Positions 55,955 to 64,000 of a DNA stretch of 64,000 bases are shown here, piece by piece (position 1 is the first letter of the stretch; every line of letters starts with the position of its first letter). The stretch comes from Exilibacterium sp. (GTDB lineage Bacteria > Pseudomonadota > Gammaproteobacteria > Pseudomonadales > Cellvibrionaceae): assembly GCA_028280195.1 (NCBI GenBank), contig JANQMH010000034.1, positions 16,208-80,207 of the forward strand, given 5' to 3'. Position numbers and translations under genes: made by a program. Under the pieces are notes generated by a model that did no database searches, was not told the origin of the DNA, and saw nothing but the letters and a program-made list of their open reading frames with translations.

Positions 55955-57373
55955 ATGCCGTTTAATACTGTAACTTTTCTTATTTTCTTTTTAGGCGTTT
56001 CTTGCATTCTGGCTATAGTGAAATCATGGAAGTTTAAAAAATGCATTATACTAGTGGCCAGTATTTTGTTTTATGCAGCATGGAATCCTTTGTTTGTAGT
56101 ATTGCTGATTGGGTCTACTTTAGTAGATTTTTTTATAGGTATAAGGCTTTTTGAATCCAGTAGCCGAGCTGCACGGAGAAGATGGGTGGCAGCTTCTTTG
56201 GTCATTAATTTGGGTTTATTAAGTGTTTTTAAGTACAGCCAGTTTTTAATTGATAGCTTCGCCAGTTTTTCCAGTATGCTTGGTTTTAGTTTTATACCTG
56301 TGGACCTCGGCATATTGTTACCTGTAGGTATTTCGTTTTACACTTTTCAAACTCTATCTTATACCTTGGATATATATCGTAAGGAGATAGAGCCCACTCG
56401 CTCTATATTAGACTATTCGGTATTTGTAACCTATTTCCCACAGCTCGTAGCTGGCCCTATCGTGAGGGCTTCTCAGTTTTTGCCACAGCTAGCCGCAGTT
56501 CCTAAGGTAACGATGGAGCATAAGTACTGGGGAATGCTGCTATTTCTGACTGGGCTTTTTTGTAAAGTGGTTTTGGCAGATTATTTTTTGGCGCCGGTTT
56601 CAGATGCTGTTTTTTCCACCACGAGTGATGTCGGTTCGATAGGTGCTTGGGCTGGTGTGCTAGCATTTGGTGGCCAGATATTCTTTGATTTTTCCGGTTA
56701 CTCTACTTGCGCAATAGGCCTGGCCCTGATTATGGGCTTTGCGCTGCCTGACAACTTTTGGGCGCCGTACGGCGCAATTGGATTTAGGGATTTTTGGCGG
56801 CGTTGGCATATATCTCTGTCGACGTGGCTTAGGGACTATCTATACATTAGTCTTGGTGGTAGTAAGAATTCCAGAATTACTACATATAGAAATATCACTA
56901 TTACAATGTTGCTAGGTGGGCTTTGGCATGGAGCCTCTTTTATGTTTATATTTTGGGGTGCCCTACATGCATGTTACCTAGTCTTAGAGAGGTTGTGCCT
57001 ACATGTGATTCCGAGGCGAGTGAGAGAAGCCCTATGGGCTCAATGCGTCGGTTGGCTGATTACTGTAGTGGGAATTTTTGTTGCCTGGGTACCTTTCAGG
57101 GCGGAATCTATGACGGCGGTCAGCGAGCTGTATTCAAAGCTGTTTTTCCCTACACAAGGTATTACACAGTTAAGCAGTGATAGTTTGTTTATGGTATTTG
57201 TATTGATGATCTGGCTTTTCGCTTGGCATCTATGGCGCAGAGAGCGATCCTTTGAGTCTGTTGTGGCCTCTATATCCCCAGCAACAAAGTTGGTTTGGGC
57301 AACTTTCATGTTGGTTTCACTGTTTTTATTCGGGGCGGGAGATGATCGTGCATTCATCTATTTCCAATTCTAA
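55955..57373 (+). CDS. MBOAT-family O-acyltransferase (AlgI-like)
   Basis: A 472-residue membrane-bound O-acyltransferase. Signatures: PVGISFYTFQTLSYTLDIYR, FPQLVAGPIVRASQFLPQL, FRDFWRRWHISLSTWLRDYL with the first conserved His, and LLGGLWHGASFMFIFWGALH with the catalytic His. AlgI-type proteins pass acetyl groups across the membrane to a periplasmic SGNH enzyme, and such a gene follows directly with an overlap. Confidence 0.92.
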   Translation: MPFNTVTFLIFFLGVSCILAIVKSWKFKKCIILVASILFYAAWNPLFVVLLIGSTLVDFFIGIRLFESSSRAARRRWVAASLVINLGLLSVFKYSQFLIDSFASFSSMLGFSFIPVDLGILLPVGISFYTFQTLSYTLDIYRKEIEPTRSILDYSVFVTYFPQLVAGPIVRASQFLPQLAAVPKVTMEHKYWGMLLFLTGLFCKVVLADYFLAPVSDAVFSTTSDVGSIGAWAGVLAFGGQIFFDFSGYSTCAIGLALIMGFALPDNFWAPYGAIGFRDFWRRWHISLSTWLRDYLYISLGGSKNSRITTYRNITITMLLGGLWHGASFMFIFWGALHACYLVLERLCLHVIPRRVREALWAQCVGWLITVVGIFVAWVPFRAESMTAVSELYSKLFFPTQGITQLSSDSLFMVFVLMIWLFAWHLWRRERSFESVVASISPATKLVWATFMLVSLFLFGAGDDRAFIYFQF

Positions 57374-58424
57374 GACTCGGGTTCCAAGTGAAAACTGGTT
57401 ACCTATATGGCTGGGTGCTGCCCTTATAACTTTATCGGTTATTGTTTTCTTTGAAGCAAACATTCGTTCATTGAATTGGCGGCCAAGCCTAGCTGATTCA
57501 AAGGATCTGTGGTCCGAACATAGATATATTGCATCTCAAGGTAAACCACTGGCCTTGGTGGGTGCATCGAGAATTCAGTTGGGGTTGGATGTCGCGTTGG
57601 CCGAGCAGGTTTTATCAAGGCGGGTAGTGCAACTGGCTATAGATGGCTCAAATTTCTATCCTGTCTTGTTGGATCTCATGGAAGATAAAACCTTCAACGG
57701 TGATATTTTGTTATCTATAAATAGCGAAGCTATCAAGAATATTGACATTGCCGATCGTGCACTCGAGTGGATAGATTACTATAACAATAATTCGTCTAGC
57801 TCTTACTCTCCTTATCGTCTTATTGAGAAGAATATAGAGAAGCTAATTCAAGAAAATTTAGTTACAAGGCTAGAGGGAGCTACCCCTTTTACTGTGATTA
57901 AAAACATTGCAATTGCAGTGAACAATCAAGGTAACTATCTCACTCTTTTAGAAAATAGAACCCGAAGAGGAGATTATTCCATGGTAGAAATGCCGGGATT
58001 TTACTACGTAAGGGTGGGTAGGCATACGAAGGTAGAGCTTAACTGGAGAAACTATGATTCTTGGGAACAATTAGATTACGCTTACCTATCTGAAATAGAA
58101 AAAAAGGTTATGATGGACCGTGAGCTTTTCGTAACGAACTGGAAGAAAGTGCTTGGTGTTCTTAATAAGCTTAAGGCTAAAGGTGTAATTGTCACTCTTG
58201 TACGAATGCCGACGGACAAACTGATATGGAAGTATGATCAAAAAGTAACGCCGAAAGGTTATTACTGGTCGAGGATTGAAGAAGATTGGTACCGTTCGGT
58301 TCATTTCAAGGATTACCCTGAATTGTCTTCATTTGATTTACCAGATGGTTCTCATATATCTCAGAAAGACCAATCGGGTTTTACTAAAAAACTGCTGGAG
58401 GTATACAAAACTCTGGATCTTTAA
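57342..58424 (+). CDS. Membrane-anchored SGNH/AlgJ-DltD-like protein, partner of the MBOAT
   Basis: A ~360-residue protein with one N-terminal transmembrane segment (WLGAALITLSVIVFFEA) and a periplasmic domain. ALVGASRIQLGLD carries the candidate catalytic Ser of block I. LPDGSHISQKDQSGF near the C-terminus carries the Asp-x-x-His pair of SGNH enzymes. The MBOAT plus SGNH order is that of AlgI-AlgJ and DltB-DltD. ATG 57342 lies very close to its GGGAG; GTG 57348 is better spaced and may be the true start. It overlaps the end of the MBOAT gene. Confidence 0.75.
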   Translation: MIVHSSISNSKTRVPSENWLPIWLGAALITLSVIVFFEANIRSLNWRPSLADSKDLWSEHRYIASQGKPLALVGASRIQLGLDVALAEQVLSRRVVQLAIDGSNFYPVLLDLMEDKTFNGDILLSINSEAIKNIDIADRALEWIDYYNNNSSSSYSPYRLIEKNIEKLIQENLVTRLEGATPFTVIKNIAIAVNNQGNYLTLLENRTRRGDYSMVEMPGFYYVRVGRHTKVELNWRNYDSWEQLDYAYLSEIEKKVMMDRELFVTNWKKVLGVLNKLKAKGVIVTLVRMPTDKLIWKYDQKVTPKGYYWSRIEEDWYRSVHFKDYPELSSFDLPDGSHISQKDQSGFTKKLLEVYKTLDL

Positions 58425-58501
58425 CTTCTAATGAGCTACACAGTAAACGACCGTATAGTTTATCTAGGTCTCACCAGATAATTGAATTGTCAAGTGTATT
58501 A

Positions 58502-59356
58502 TCATATGGCTTTTCGAGCCGCCCGCAGGGACAAATCGATTGACTGAAGATTTTTAGTTAAAGTGCCGAGAGAGATATAGTCTACGCCGCTGCATGAGAT
58601 ACTTAGCAGATTTCTATCTGTTATCCCACCCGATGCTTCCAGAGTGCTTCTTCCCGCCGTTATCTCTACCGCCTGTCGAAGCGCATCAACAGAGAAATTA
58701 TCGAGCATAATGGTATCGGCTTCTGCAGACAGTGCTGCTTGCAGGTCTTGGAGGTTTTCCACCTCTACCTCGACCGCTTTTCCCGGCATGTGTTGCCGCG
58801 CTGCCCGCACTGCATTGCCAATTCCGCCACAAGCCGCAATATGGTTTTCCTTAACCAAATACGCATCAAACAAGCCCATCCTATGGTTATAGCACCCCCC
58901 ACACCTAACCGCGTACTTTTGCGCCGCACGCAATCCGGGTATTGTCTTGCGGGTATCCAGCAGCTTAACCCCCGTACCCGCCACCAAATCGGCATAGCGG
59001 CGGCATGTCGTAGCAGTGCCGGAGAGCAGTTGGAGAAAGTTAAGTGCGGTGCGCTCGCCGGTCAACAGGCTGCGGGCGCTTCCCGTCAGGGAGCAAAGTA
59101 CAGTATTGGCGGCAGCCCGATCGCCATCTGCCGCGTGCCAGGTAACCGTTACCCCGGGGTCCAGCTGCCGAAACACCTCATCCACCCAGGCCTGGCCACA
59201 TAACACGCAATCCTCACGGGTTATCACCTCGGCGGTGGCGGTTTCTTCTGCGGGTATCAGCTGAGCGGTAATATCGCCGTTGCCTACATCTTCGGCTAGT
59301 GCCCGCTCTACGCTGTCGATAATGTCTTGCTGTAAATCCGGCTGTCTGTCAAACAC
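58502..59356 (-). CDS. nadC: Nicotinate-nucleotide pyrophosphorylase (quinolinate phosphoribosyltransferase)
   Basis: A 284-residue enzyme that makes nicotinate mononucleotide from quinolinate and PRPP in NAD synthesis. [57 protein letters not shown], and the [14 protein letters not shown] / DTIMLDNFS metal-PRPP residues are all there. GC-rich again, marking the return to core genome. In Pseudomonas nadC adjoins pilA; here an 11-kb island separates them. Confidence 0.96.
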   Translation of the reverse strand: MFDRQPDLQQDIIDSVERALAEDVGNGDITAQLIPAEETATAEVITREDCVLCGQAWVDEVFRQLDPGVTVTWHAADGDRAAANTVLCSLTGSARSLLTGERTALNFLQLLSGTATTCRRYADLVAGTGVKLLDTRKTIPGLRAAQKYAVRCGGCYNHRMGLFDAYLVKENHIAACGGIGNAVRAARQHMPGKAVEVEVENLQDLQAALSAEADTIMLDNFSVDALRQAVEITAGRSTLEASGGITDRNLLSISCSGVDYISLGTLTKNLQSIDLSLRAARKAI

Positions 59357-59407
59357 TGCTGCTACCAGCTGTCATAAAGCGAATCCGTGGACAATGGCGA
59401 TTATTGT

Positions 59408-59929
59408 TTATGGCTCGTACTGCCGCAAAGTCAACTGCGTGCCACGCTGGGTAAACTCCACATGCCTGAGCGCGCTCATACCCAGCAGCACCTCATCGCC
59501 CGACATGCCCGGGTTGATGCTGGCACGTACATCTTTAAGATGAATCACGCCCAGGTCAAGTGTTTGCAGTTGCGTGCGGTAGACTTTCACCGTGCCGTTG
59601 GCGGTCAGGGCGTAGCTGGGTGCACCGGGCTGCAGGCCCAGTTTGCGCGCCAGCTGCTGTGGCACCACCACGTCGCTGGCGCCGGTGTCGAGCAGAAACA
59701 CCACCTCGCGGCCGTTGATGCGGCCGGTTGCCACGTAGTGGTGCTGGCGGTTGCTCTCCAGCACCACCTCTTTGATATTGCTGCGCACCTGGCCCTGGAC
59801 GTCGGTATTGGGGTTGAACTGACGGCCTTCCCAGCCGGCAAACATCATCGTCAGCAGGCCCAGGGCAATAACCCAGGCAACAATCAGCATGCCTTTGCCC
59901 ATGGACTTTCCCGCCTGGTCCTCTTGCAT
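59408..59929 (-). CDS. Membrane-anchored retropepsin-like aspartic protease
   Basis: A 173-residue protein. One N-terminal transmembrane helix (~13-31) is followed by a single-domain clan AA aspartic protease with D81-T-G-A-S (VVFLLDTGASDVVVPQQLAR) and the hydrophobic flap and LLGMSALRHVEF end seen in the TIGR02281-type family. It should act in the periplasm as a dimer, but the substrates of this family are not well known. It lies upstream of nadC on the same strand and may be co-transcribed. Confidence 0.85.
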   Translation of the reverse strand: MQEDQAGKSMGKGMLIVAWVIALGLLTMMFAGWEGRQFNPNTDVQGQVRSNIKEVVLESNRQHHYVATGRINGREVVFLLDTGASDVVVPQQLARKLGLQPGAPSYALTANGTVKVYRTQLQTLDLGVIHLKDVRASINPGMSGDEVLLGMSALRHVEFTQRGTQLTLRQYEP

Positions 59930-60105
59930 AAAACTAAGCCCTATATAGCTCCGGGCATTATGCAGGGGGTGAAAACTTTTCCCCGGTTATAAATGCCCCT
60001 CTGCGTTATAACCCCATGTGATGCGGGTCTCGATATTAACATTTCCCCCTGGGAGATGTCCCGGCTTTGATTATACTGCCTATACACGTTTAAACGGGGA
60101 AACCT

Positions 60106-60149
60106 GACGGTATGCGCTACCCCTGCGTAGCGACGCCTCTGTAACCGTC
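60106..60149 (+). promoter_or_regulatory. Two-part stem-loop in the leader of the DUF1631 gene
   Basis: An outer pair GACGGT (60106-60111) / ACCGTC (60144-60149) encloses an inner hairpin CGCTAC (60115-60120) - CCCTGC - GTAGCG (60127-60132). No T-run follows, so it is more likely a leader structure than a terminator. Confidence 0.35.
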
Positions 60150-60200
60150 CGGACCCGCCTGACTCGTTGTAGGACTTTCAGGTTTACGGAGATGCCGATC

Positions 60201-62738
60201 ATGTCTGGCACAGCAAAGGTGGTACCTTTGAAGTCTAAGAATCAGGATTTTCGCGCGCAGATGGCGCGTCTGCCTGCACCCGTCCACCGCTTGCAGGACA
60301 AGGGCCGGCAGTTGCTGCTGAGCCTGTTGCGCAAACTCTTCGACAACGCCGACGACGCTCTGTTCGAGCTGGCCGACAAAGCCGGCAGCAACCAGGACCA
60401 GAATATTTACTTCGACTCGATGCGCGAAGTGCGCATTCGCCGGCGCCGCATAGAGGCGGATTTTGGCGTCGCCATCGACAGGGCTTTCGCCCAGCTTTCC
60501 AGCCAGGGTGGGACGCCGGCGCCGGAGTACGGCGGCGACTTCGCCCTCGATAACCTGTCGCTGGTGCAGAACGAAGAGCTGGAGCAGCTGGTGGCCACAG
60601 ACGGTATGATCGCCAAGGCCACCGAGCGCAATGCCGAAGCGATTCAGCACCTTACCCTGCGCATCGACAGCCTGGTGCCGGTCAAGGTGTATCCGAAAAA
60701 CAATCCCCTCGGCCCGGACGTGGTGTGCCGCGCCTTTGTCGATACGGCCCAGGTGCTGTCCATCGATATCAAAGCCAAGCTGGTGCTGTTCAAGCTGTTC
60801 GACAAGTTCGTGGTATCCAACTTCGGCAAGCTCTACCAGGCACTTAACAAGTCCCTGATCGAGCAGAATATCCTGCCTTCACTGCAGTCGCAGACGCGGC
60901 GCCGGCCCCCTGGCCCGCAGCCGGCCTCACCGCCTTATCCGCAGCAGGCCTACCAGCAAACGGGCTATCAGGCGCCGCTGCCGGGGATGGCGCAGGCGCC
61001 GGTTGCCGGCGTCGGCAATGAAGTGCTGGATACCCTGCGCGGCCTGCTGGCCGACCAGCGCGGCCAGCAGCCCATGGCTGCGGCAGCCGGCCCGGTATTG
61101 GGCTCCGGTGATCTGGTTGCGCTGCTGTCGGGCATACAGTCCCGGCAGCTCACTGTCGGCGGTGGTCACGGGCTGATTCCGCAACTGCAGATCCGCCAGC
61201 TGCTCGAGCAGTTGCTGCAGCGCAATGACAGCAGGGCCGGCAATATCGGCCAGGCCGACGACGATGTGATCAACCTGGTCAATATGCTGTTCGAGTTCAT
61301 TCTCGACGACCGCAACCTGGCCGAGCCGATGAAGGCGCTGATCGCCCGCCTGCAGATTCCCATCATCAAAGTCGGGGTGGCGGACAAGTCGTTTTTCAGC
61401 AAAGGTGGTCACCCCGCCCGGCGCCTGCTCAACGAGTTGGCCACTGCCGCGCTCGGCTGGCAGGACGACGGCAGGCGCCAGGACCCGCTGTATCGCAAAA
61501 TCGAGTCGGTGGTGCAGCGGCTGCTGGGTGAGTTCGATTCCGATGTCGACATCTTCGCCGAGGTGCTGGCCGACTTCGTCTCCTTTGTGGAGAAGGAAAA
61601 GCGGCGCGCCTCCATACTCGAGCAGCGCACCATCGATGCAGAGGACGGTAAAGCCAAGGCCGAGGTGGCGCGCAGCCAGGTGACCCGGGCGCTGAGCGAG
61701 CGAACCGACGGCCTGGCGCTGCCACCGGTGATGGACAAACTGCTGCGCGATGCCTGGAGCAATGTGCTGTTTCTGATCTGCCTCAAGCAGGGCACGGACA
61801 GTGACGAATGGCGCCAGGGCCTGCAGATTGTCGACGACCTGATCTGGAGCATCGATGCGCCGCCCAGCCCTGAAAACCGCAAGAAAATGCTGCGCCTGGT
61901 GCCGGATCTGCTAAAGCGCCTGCGCCATGGCCTGGAGAGTGTTTCCTACAATCCGTTTGAGATGACGCAGCTGTTCAAACAGCTGGAAATACTGCATATC
62001 GCCCAGCTGCGCGCCTCCGAGCCCGCCCTTGAGACTGAACCTGAGGCTGAAGCGGCGGAGCTTGAATCTGAGGCTGAGCCGCAGCCCGCCGGCGAACTCG
62101 AACCGACTACAGCCGCCGCAGTGGTGGGCGACAGCCCTGTGGCGCAAGACCACAGTCCCGCCGCGGCCAAGGCAGTGCCGTCGCAGCGAGACTTGCCTGA
62201 ACCTGAACCCCGCGCAGAGGCCGGCGCTGTGGCACCGCCGCCCAACAGTCCGCCGGAAGCCGGCATCGAATCCACCGCCGGCGCAGATATCATGGATGCA
62301 CTGGATGCGGAAATCGGCGCCGTGCTGGAAGAGGCAGCCCAGGGCACCGGTGACCAGAGCACTGGCGCGGCCGCCAAATCGCCGCCGGCTGCCGCCGTGG
62401 TGTCGGAGCAAATGCCGGTCAGCGCCCAGGCCAGGGCCCGCGAGCTGAACAGCCGGCAGCTGCAGCAGATCGACAGGCTCACCCAGGGCACCTGGTTTGA
62501 AATGGTCGATGAGAACGACAAGCGCTATCGCTGCCGGCTGGCCGCTATTATCAAACCCACCGGCAAATACATCTTCGTCAACCGCAGCGGTGTCAAAGTG
62601 GCCGAGAAAACCCGCGACAGCCTGGCACTGGCCATGCAGTCCGGCGCCCTCAGTCTGCTCGATGACGGCATGCTGTTCGACCGCGCGCTGGAGTCGGTGA
62701 TCGGCAACCTGCGCAAATCCAGAAGCACACCCAATTGA
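60201..62738 (+). CDS. DUF1631 family protein
   Basis: An 845-residue cytoplasmic protein of the DUF1631 family, whose biochemical role I do not know. The N-terminal half is helical (LLLSLLRKLFDNADDALFEL, FDSMREVRIRRRRIEADF). A Pro/Gln/Ala linker lies at ~235-270, and a second helical block holds LLNELATAALGW. A long Glu/Ala/Pro-rich disordered stretch (~610-755) leads to a C-terminal beta-rich module (GTWFEMVDENDKRYRCRLAA, YIFVNRSGVKVAEKT) resembling small ligand- or PilZ-like barrels. ATG 60201 is better spaced from ACGGAG than ATG 60192. Neighbours ampD and nadC match Pseudomonas. Confidence 0.85.
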   Translation: MSGTAKVVPLKSKNQDFRAQMARLPAPVHRLQDKGRQLLLSLLRKLFDNADDALFELADKAGSNQDQNIYFDSMREVRIRRRRIEADFGVAIDRAFAQLSSQGGTPAPEYGGDFALDNLSLVQNEELEQLVATDGMIAKATERNAEAIQHLTLRIDSLVPVKVYPKNNPLGPDVVCRAFVDTAQVLSIDIKAKLVLFKLFDKFVVSNFGKLYQALNKSLIEQNILPSLQSQTRRRPPGPQPASPPYPQQAYQQTGYQAPLPGMAQAPVAGVGNEVLDTLRGLLADQRGQQPMAAAAGPVLGSGDLVALLSGIQSRQLTVGGGHGLIPQLQIRQLLEQLLQRNDSRAGNIGQADDDVINLVNMLFEFILDDRNLAEPMKALIARLQIPIIKVGVADKSFFSKGGHPARRLLNELATAALGWQDDGRRQDPLYRKIESVVQRLLGEFDSDVDIFAEVLADFVSFVEKEKRRASILEQRTIDAEDGKAKAEVARSQVTRALSERTDGLALPPVMDKLLRDAWSNVLFLICLKQGTDSDEWRQGLQIVDDLIWSIDAPPSPENRKKMLRLVPDLLKRLRHGLESVSYNPFEMTQLFKQLEILHIAQLRASEPALETEPEAEAAELESEAEPQPAGELEPTTAAAVVGDSPVAQDHSPAAAKAVPSQRDLPEPEPRAEAGAVAPPPNSPPEAGIESTAGADIMDALDAEIGAVLEEAAQGTGDQSTGAAAKSPPAAAVVSEQMPVSAQARARELNSRQLQQIDRLTQGTWFEMVDENDKRYRCRLAAIIKPTGKYIFVNRSGVKVAEKTRDSLALAMQSGALSLLDDGMLFDRALESVIGNLRKSRSTPN

Positions 62739-62817
62739 GCCCGTAGCGGCCCGCCACACCAGTAGCCTCTGAAGGATACTGGACCACCTGCCGAAATCCC
62801 TGTCTAATAGCCCCCCA

Positions 62818-63435
62818 GTGCGGGTTTCGGGGGTGTTCTTGGCTGGCGATAGTTCCTTAGCGATCGATAAGTGCGGCTGGCTGAGCGGCGCGCGCCGGCT
62901 GGCGACGCCGAATTGCAGTCCCCGGCCGCCGGGTGAGGCGGTGAGCCTGCTGGTGATCCACAGTATCAGCCTGCCGCCCGGCAGCTACGGCGGCGGCTAT
63001 ATCGAGCGGTTTTTCTGCAATGCCCTGGAGGCGGGCGAGCACCCCTATTTCGCCACTATCGCCCAGTTACAGGTATCCGCGCATTTCCTGATCGCCCGCA
63101 GCGGCGAGTTGACACAGTTTGTCTCCTGTCTCGAGCGCGCCTGGCATGCCGGTAAATCGCGCTTTGGCGGGCGGGAGAACTGCAACGACTTCTCTATCGG
63201 TATCGAGCTGGAAGGTACCGATACGGATGCGTACACTGACCACCAGTACCGGGCGCTGGCGGCTGTTACCCACGCGCTGATGGCCGCATTCCCGCAGCTC
63301 GGCGCGGGCAGTATCGTCGGCCACAGCGATATTGCGCCGCAGCGCAAAACCGATCCCGGAGCCGGGTTCGACTGGCACAGGTACCGGGCCAGCCTGGCGC
63401 AGACGGTAACGGAAAAACATAAATCAGGCTTATGA
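62818..63435 (+). CDS. ampD: 1,6-anhydro-N-acetylmuramyl-L-alanine amidase AmpD
   Basis: A cytoplasmic zinc amidase of 198-205 residues that recycles anhydro-muropeptides and keeps AmpC beta-lactamase uninduced. Zinc ligands: His in LLVIHSISLPPG, His in ARSGELTQFVS...AWHAGKSRFGG region, and the late His-Asp in VGHSDIAPQRKTDPG. NCNDFSIGIELEGTDTDAYT-type sequence is typical. The start is uncertain: the frame opens at GTG 62818, but TTG 62839 with GGGGG upstream would also fit and matches AmpD length better. Confidence 0.93.
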   Translation: MRVSGVFLAGDSSLAIDKCGWLSGARRLATPNCSPRPPGEAVSLLVIHSISLPPGSYGGGYIERFFCNALEAGEHPYFATIAQLQVSAHFLIARSGELTQFVSCLERAWHAGKSRFGGRENCNDFSIGIELEGTDTDAYTDHQYRALAAVTHALMAAFPQLGAGSIVGHSDIAPQRKTDPGAGFDWHRYRASLAQTVTEKHKSGL

Positions 63436-63463
63436 AAACAACAGCGGAGCTAGGTTGACAGTT

Positions 63464-64000
63464 ATGTTATTGCTGACGATTTTGATGGTACTGGGGCTGG
63501 TACAGCTGTGGGGGTCCGGAGCGCCGCTGCACCGCGATGACTGGTTCAGGGCCTGGGTTGCCCTGCTCAGGCGCCAGGCCTGGCTGGCTGCCGTGCCGCC
63601 GCTGGTATTGGTCGTGGCGCTGGCGGGGCCGCTGCTGCTGGTGCTGCTGGCCATTGACCTGCTGGCCGCGCTGGGACCCTGGATGGAGCTGGTGATCGCC
63701 GTGCCGGTATTGCTCTACAGTCTCGGCCGCGGCGAGTTTTCCGGCCTGATGCAGTCCTACCTGGCCGCCTGGAGCGCTGACCAGTGGGAGACGGCGGTGG
63801 ATGTGGCGCGGCGCCTCGAGATCGACGGCGCCGGCGCCGGGGCGCCGCCGGTGGCGCCCCGAAACTGGCCGGACCTGCACCTGCAGGTGCTGTCGGCCTG
63901 CGGCTACCGCGGCTTTGAGCGTATGTTTGCGGTGCTGTTCTGGTTTATTCTGCTGGGCCCGGCAGGGGCGCTGATGTACCGGTTGAGCGCGATCTATGCA
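63464..64000 (+). CDS. ampE: AmpE family membrane protein, N-terminal part (runs off window)
   Basis: 179 codons are open to the window edge. Several hydrophobic segments (VPPLVLVVALAGPLLLVLLA, MELVIAVPVLLYSLGRGEFS) are followed by MQSYLAAWSADQWETAVDVA and YRGFERMFAVLFWFILLGPA with GALMYRLS, the last being the AmpE/CobD-like core. AmpE lies after AmpD in E. coli and Pseudomonas as a putative sensory membrane protein. Start ATG 63464, 28 bases after ampD. Confidence 0.9.
   Translation, partial: MLLLTILMVLGLVQLWGSGAPLHRDDWFRAWVALLRRQAWLAAVPPLVLVVALAGPLLLVLLAIDLLAALGPWMELVIAVPVLLYSLGRGEFSGLMQSYLAAWSADQWETAVDVARRLEIDGAGAGAPPVAPRNWPDLHLQVLSACGYRGFERMFAVLFWFILLGPAGALMYRLSAIYA

Overview
The window is chromosomal DNA from a gammaproteobacterium, most likely a marine/aquatic member near Pseudomonadales/Cellvibrionales. 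This rests on four things: a full dcw cluster with a Pseudomonas-like order, the lpoA-yraN-diaA-dolP block, the ampE-ampD-DUF1631-nadC-pilABCD-coaE-yacG order known from Pseudomonas, and large TonB-dependent receptors. Most of it is GC-rich, ordinary core genome. Two stretches are visibly more AT-rich and look acquired or decayed: about 35.3-41.6 kb and 46.4-58.45 kb.

Layout. 1-9.65 kb: the end of a TonB-dependent receptor, a thiolase, the minus-strand group lpoA-yraN-diaA-dolP (cell-wall synthase activation, replication timing, envelope integrity), divergent rsmI, and a second TonB-dependent receptor. About 9.8-10.18 kb: the RNase P RNA gene. 10.45-28.9 kb: the division and cell wall cluster, from a recognisable promoter with phased MraZ boxes through mraZ, rsmH, ftsL, ftsI, murE, murF, mraY, murD, ftsW, murG, murC, ddl, ftsQ, ftsA, ftsZ to lpxC. 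lpxC is preceded by a five-copy tandem repeat that runs into its start codon. 29.2-35.3 kb: an M23 peptidase (where E. coli has secM), secA, argJ and a Nudix-ThiE fusion.

35.5-41.5 kb is the most unusual part. It is a decayed Rhs polymorphic-toxin locus. A signal-peptide-bearing N-terminal remnant is followed by three copies of the Rhs-core 3' end, each joined to a different tip and most followed by small candidate immunity genes (two Sel1-repeat proteins, a frameshifted HEAT-repeat gene, a cysteine-motif protein and a 72-residue ORF). No full-length rhs gene remains; frameshifts and stops break the core copies. A diverged, internally deleted antisense copy of part of coaE is embedded beside the second core copy, while intact coaE lies at the right edge. 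This points to repeated duplication and recombination at this site.

41.6-47.1 kb: yacG, coaE, pilD, pilC, pilB (minus strand) and pilA (plus strand), with a sigma-54-type promoter, candidate PilR boxes and a strong terminator. 47.2-58.4 kb: an AT-rich glycan island inserted between pilA and nadC. It holds a TfpW/TMTC-like membrane glycosyltransferase candidate directly after pilA, GT2 and GT4 glycosyltransferases, an AsnB amidotransferase, two methyltransferases, a UPF0104 membrane protein with a coupled 38-codon micro-ORF, and an MBOAT plus SGNH acetylation pair. 58.5-64 kb: nadC, a retropepsin-like protease, a DUF1631 protein, ampD and the start of ampE, back to core synteny.
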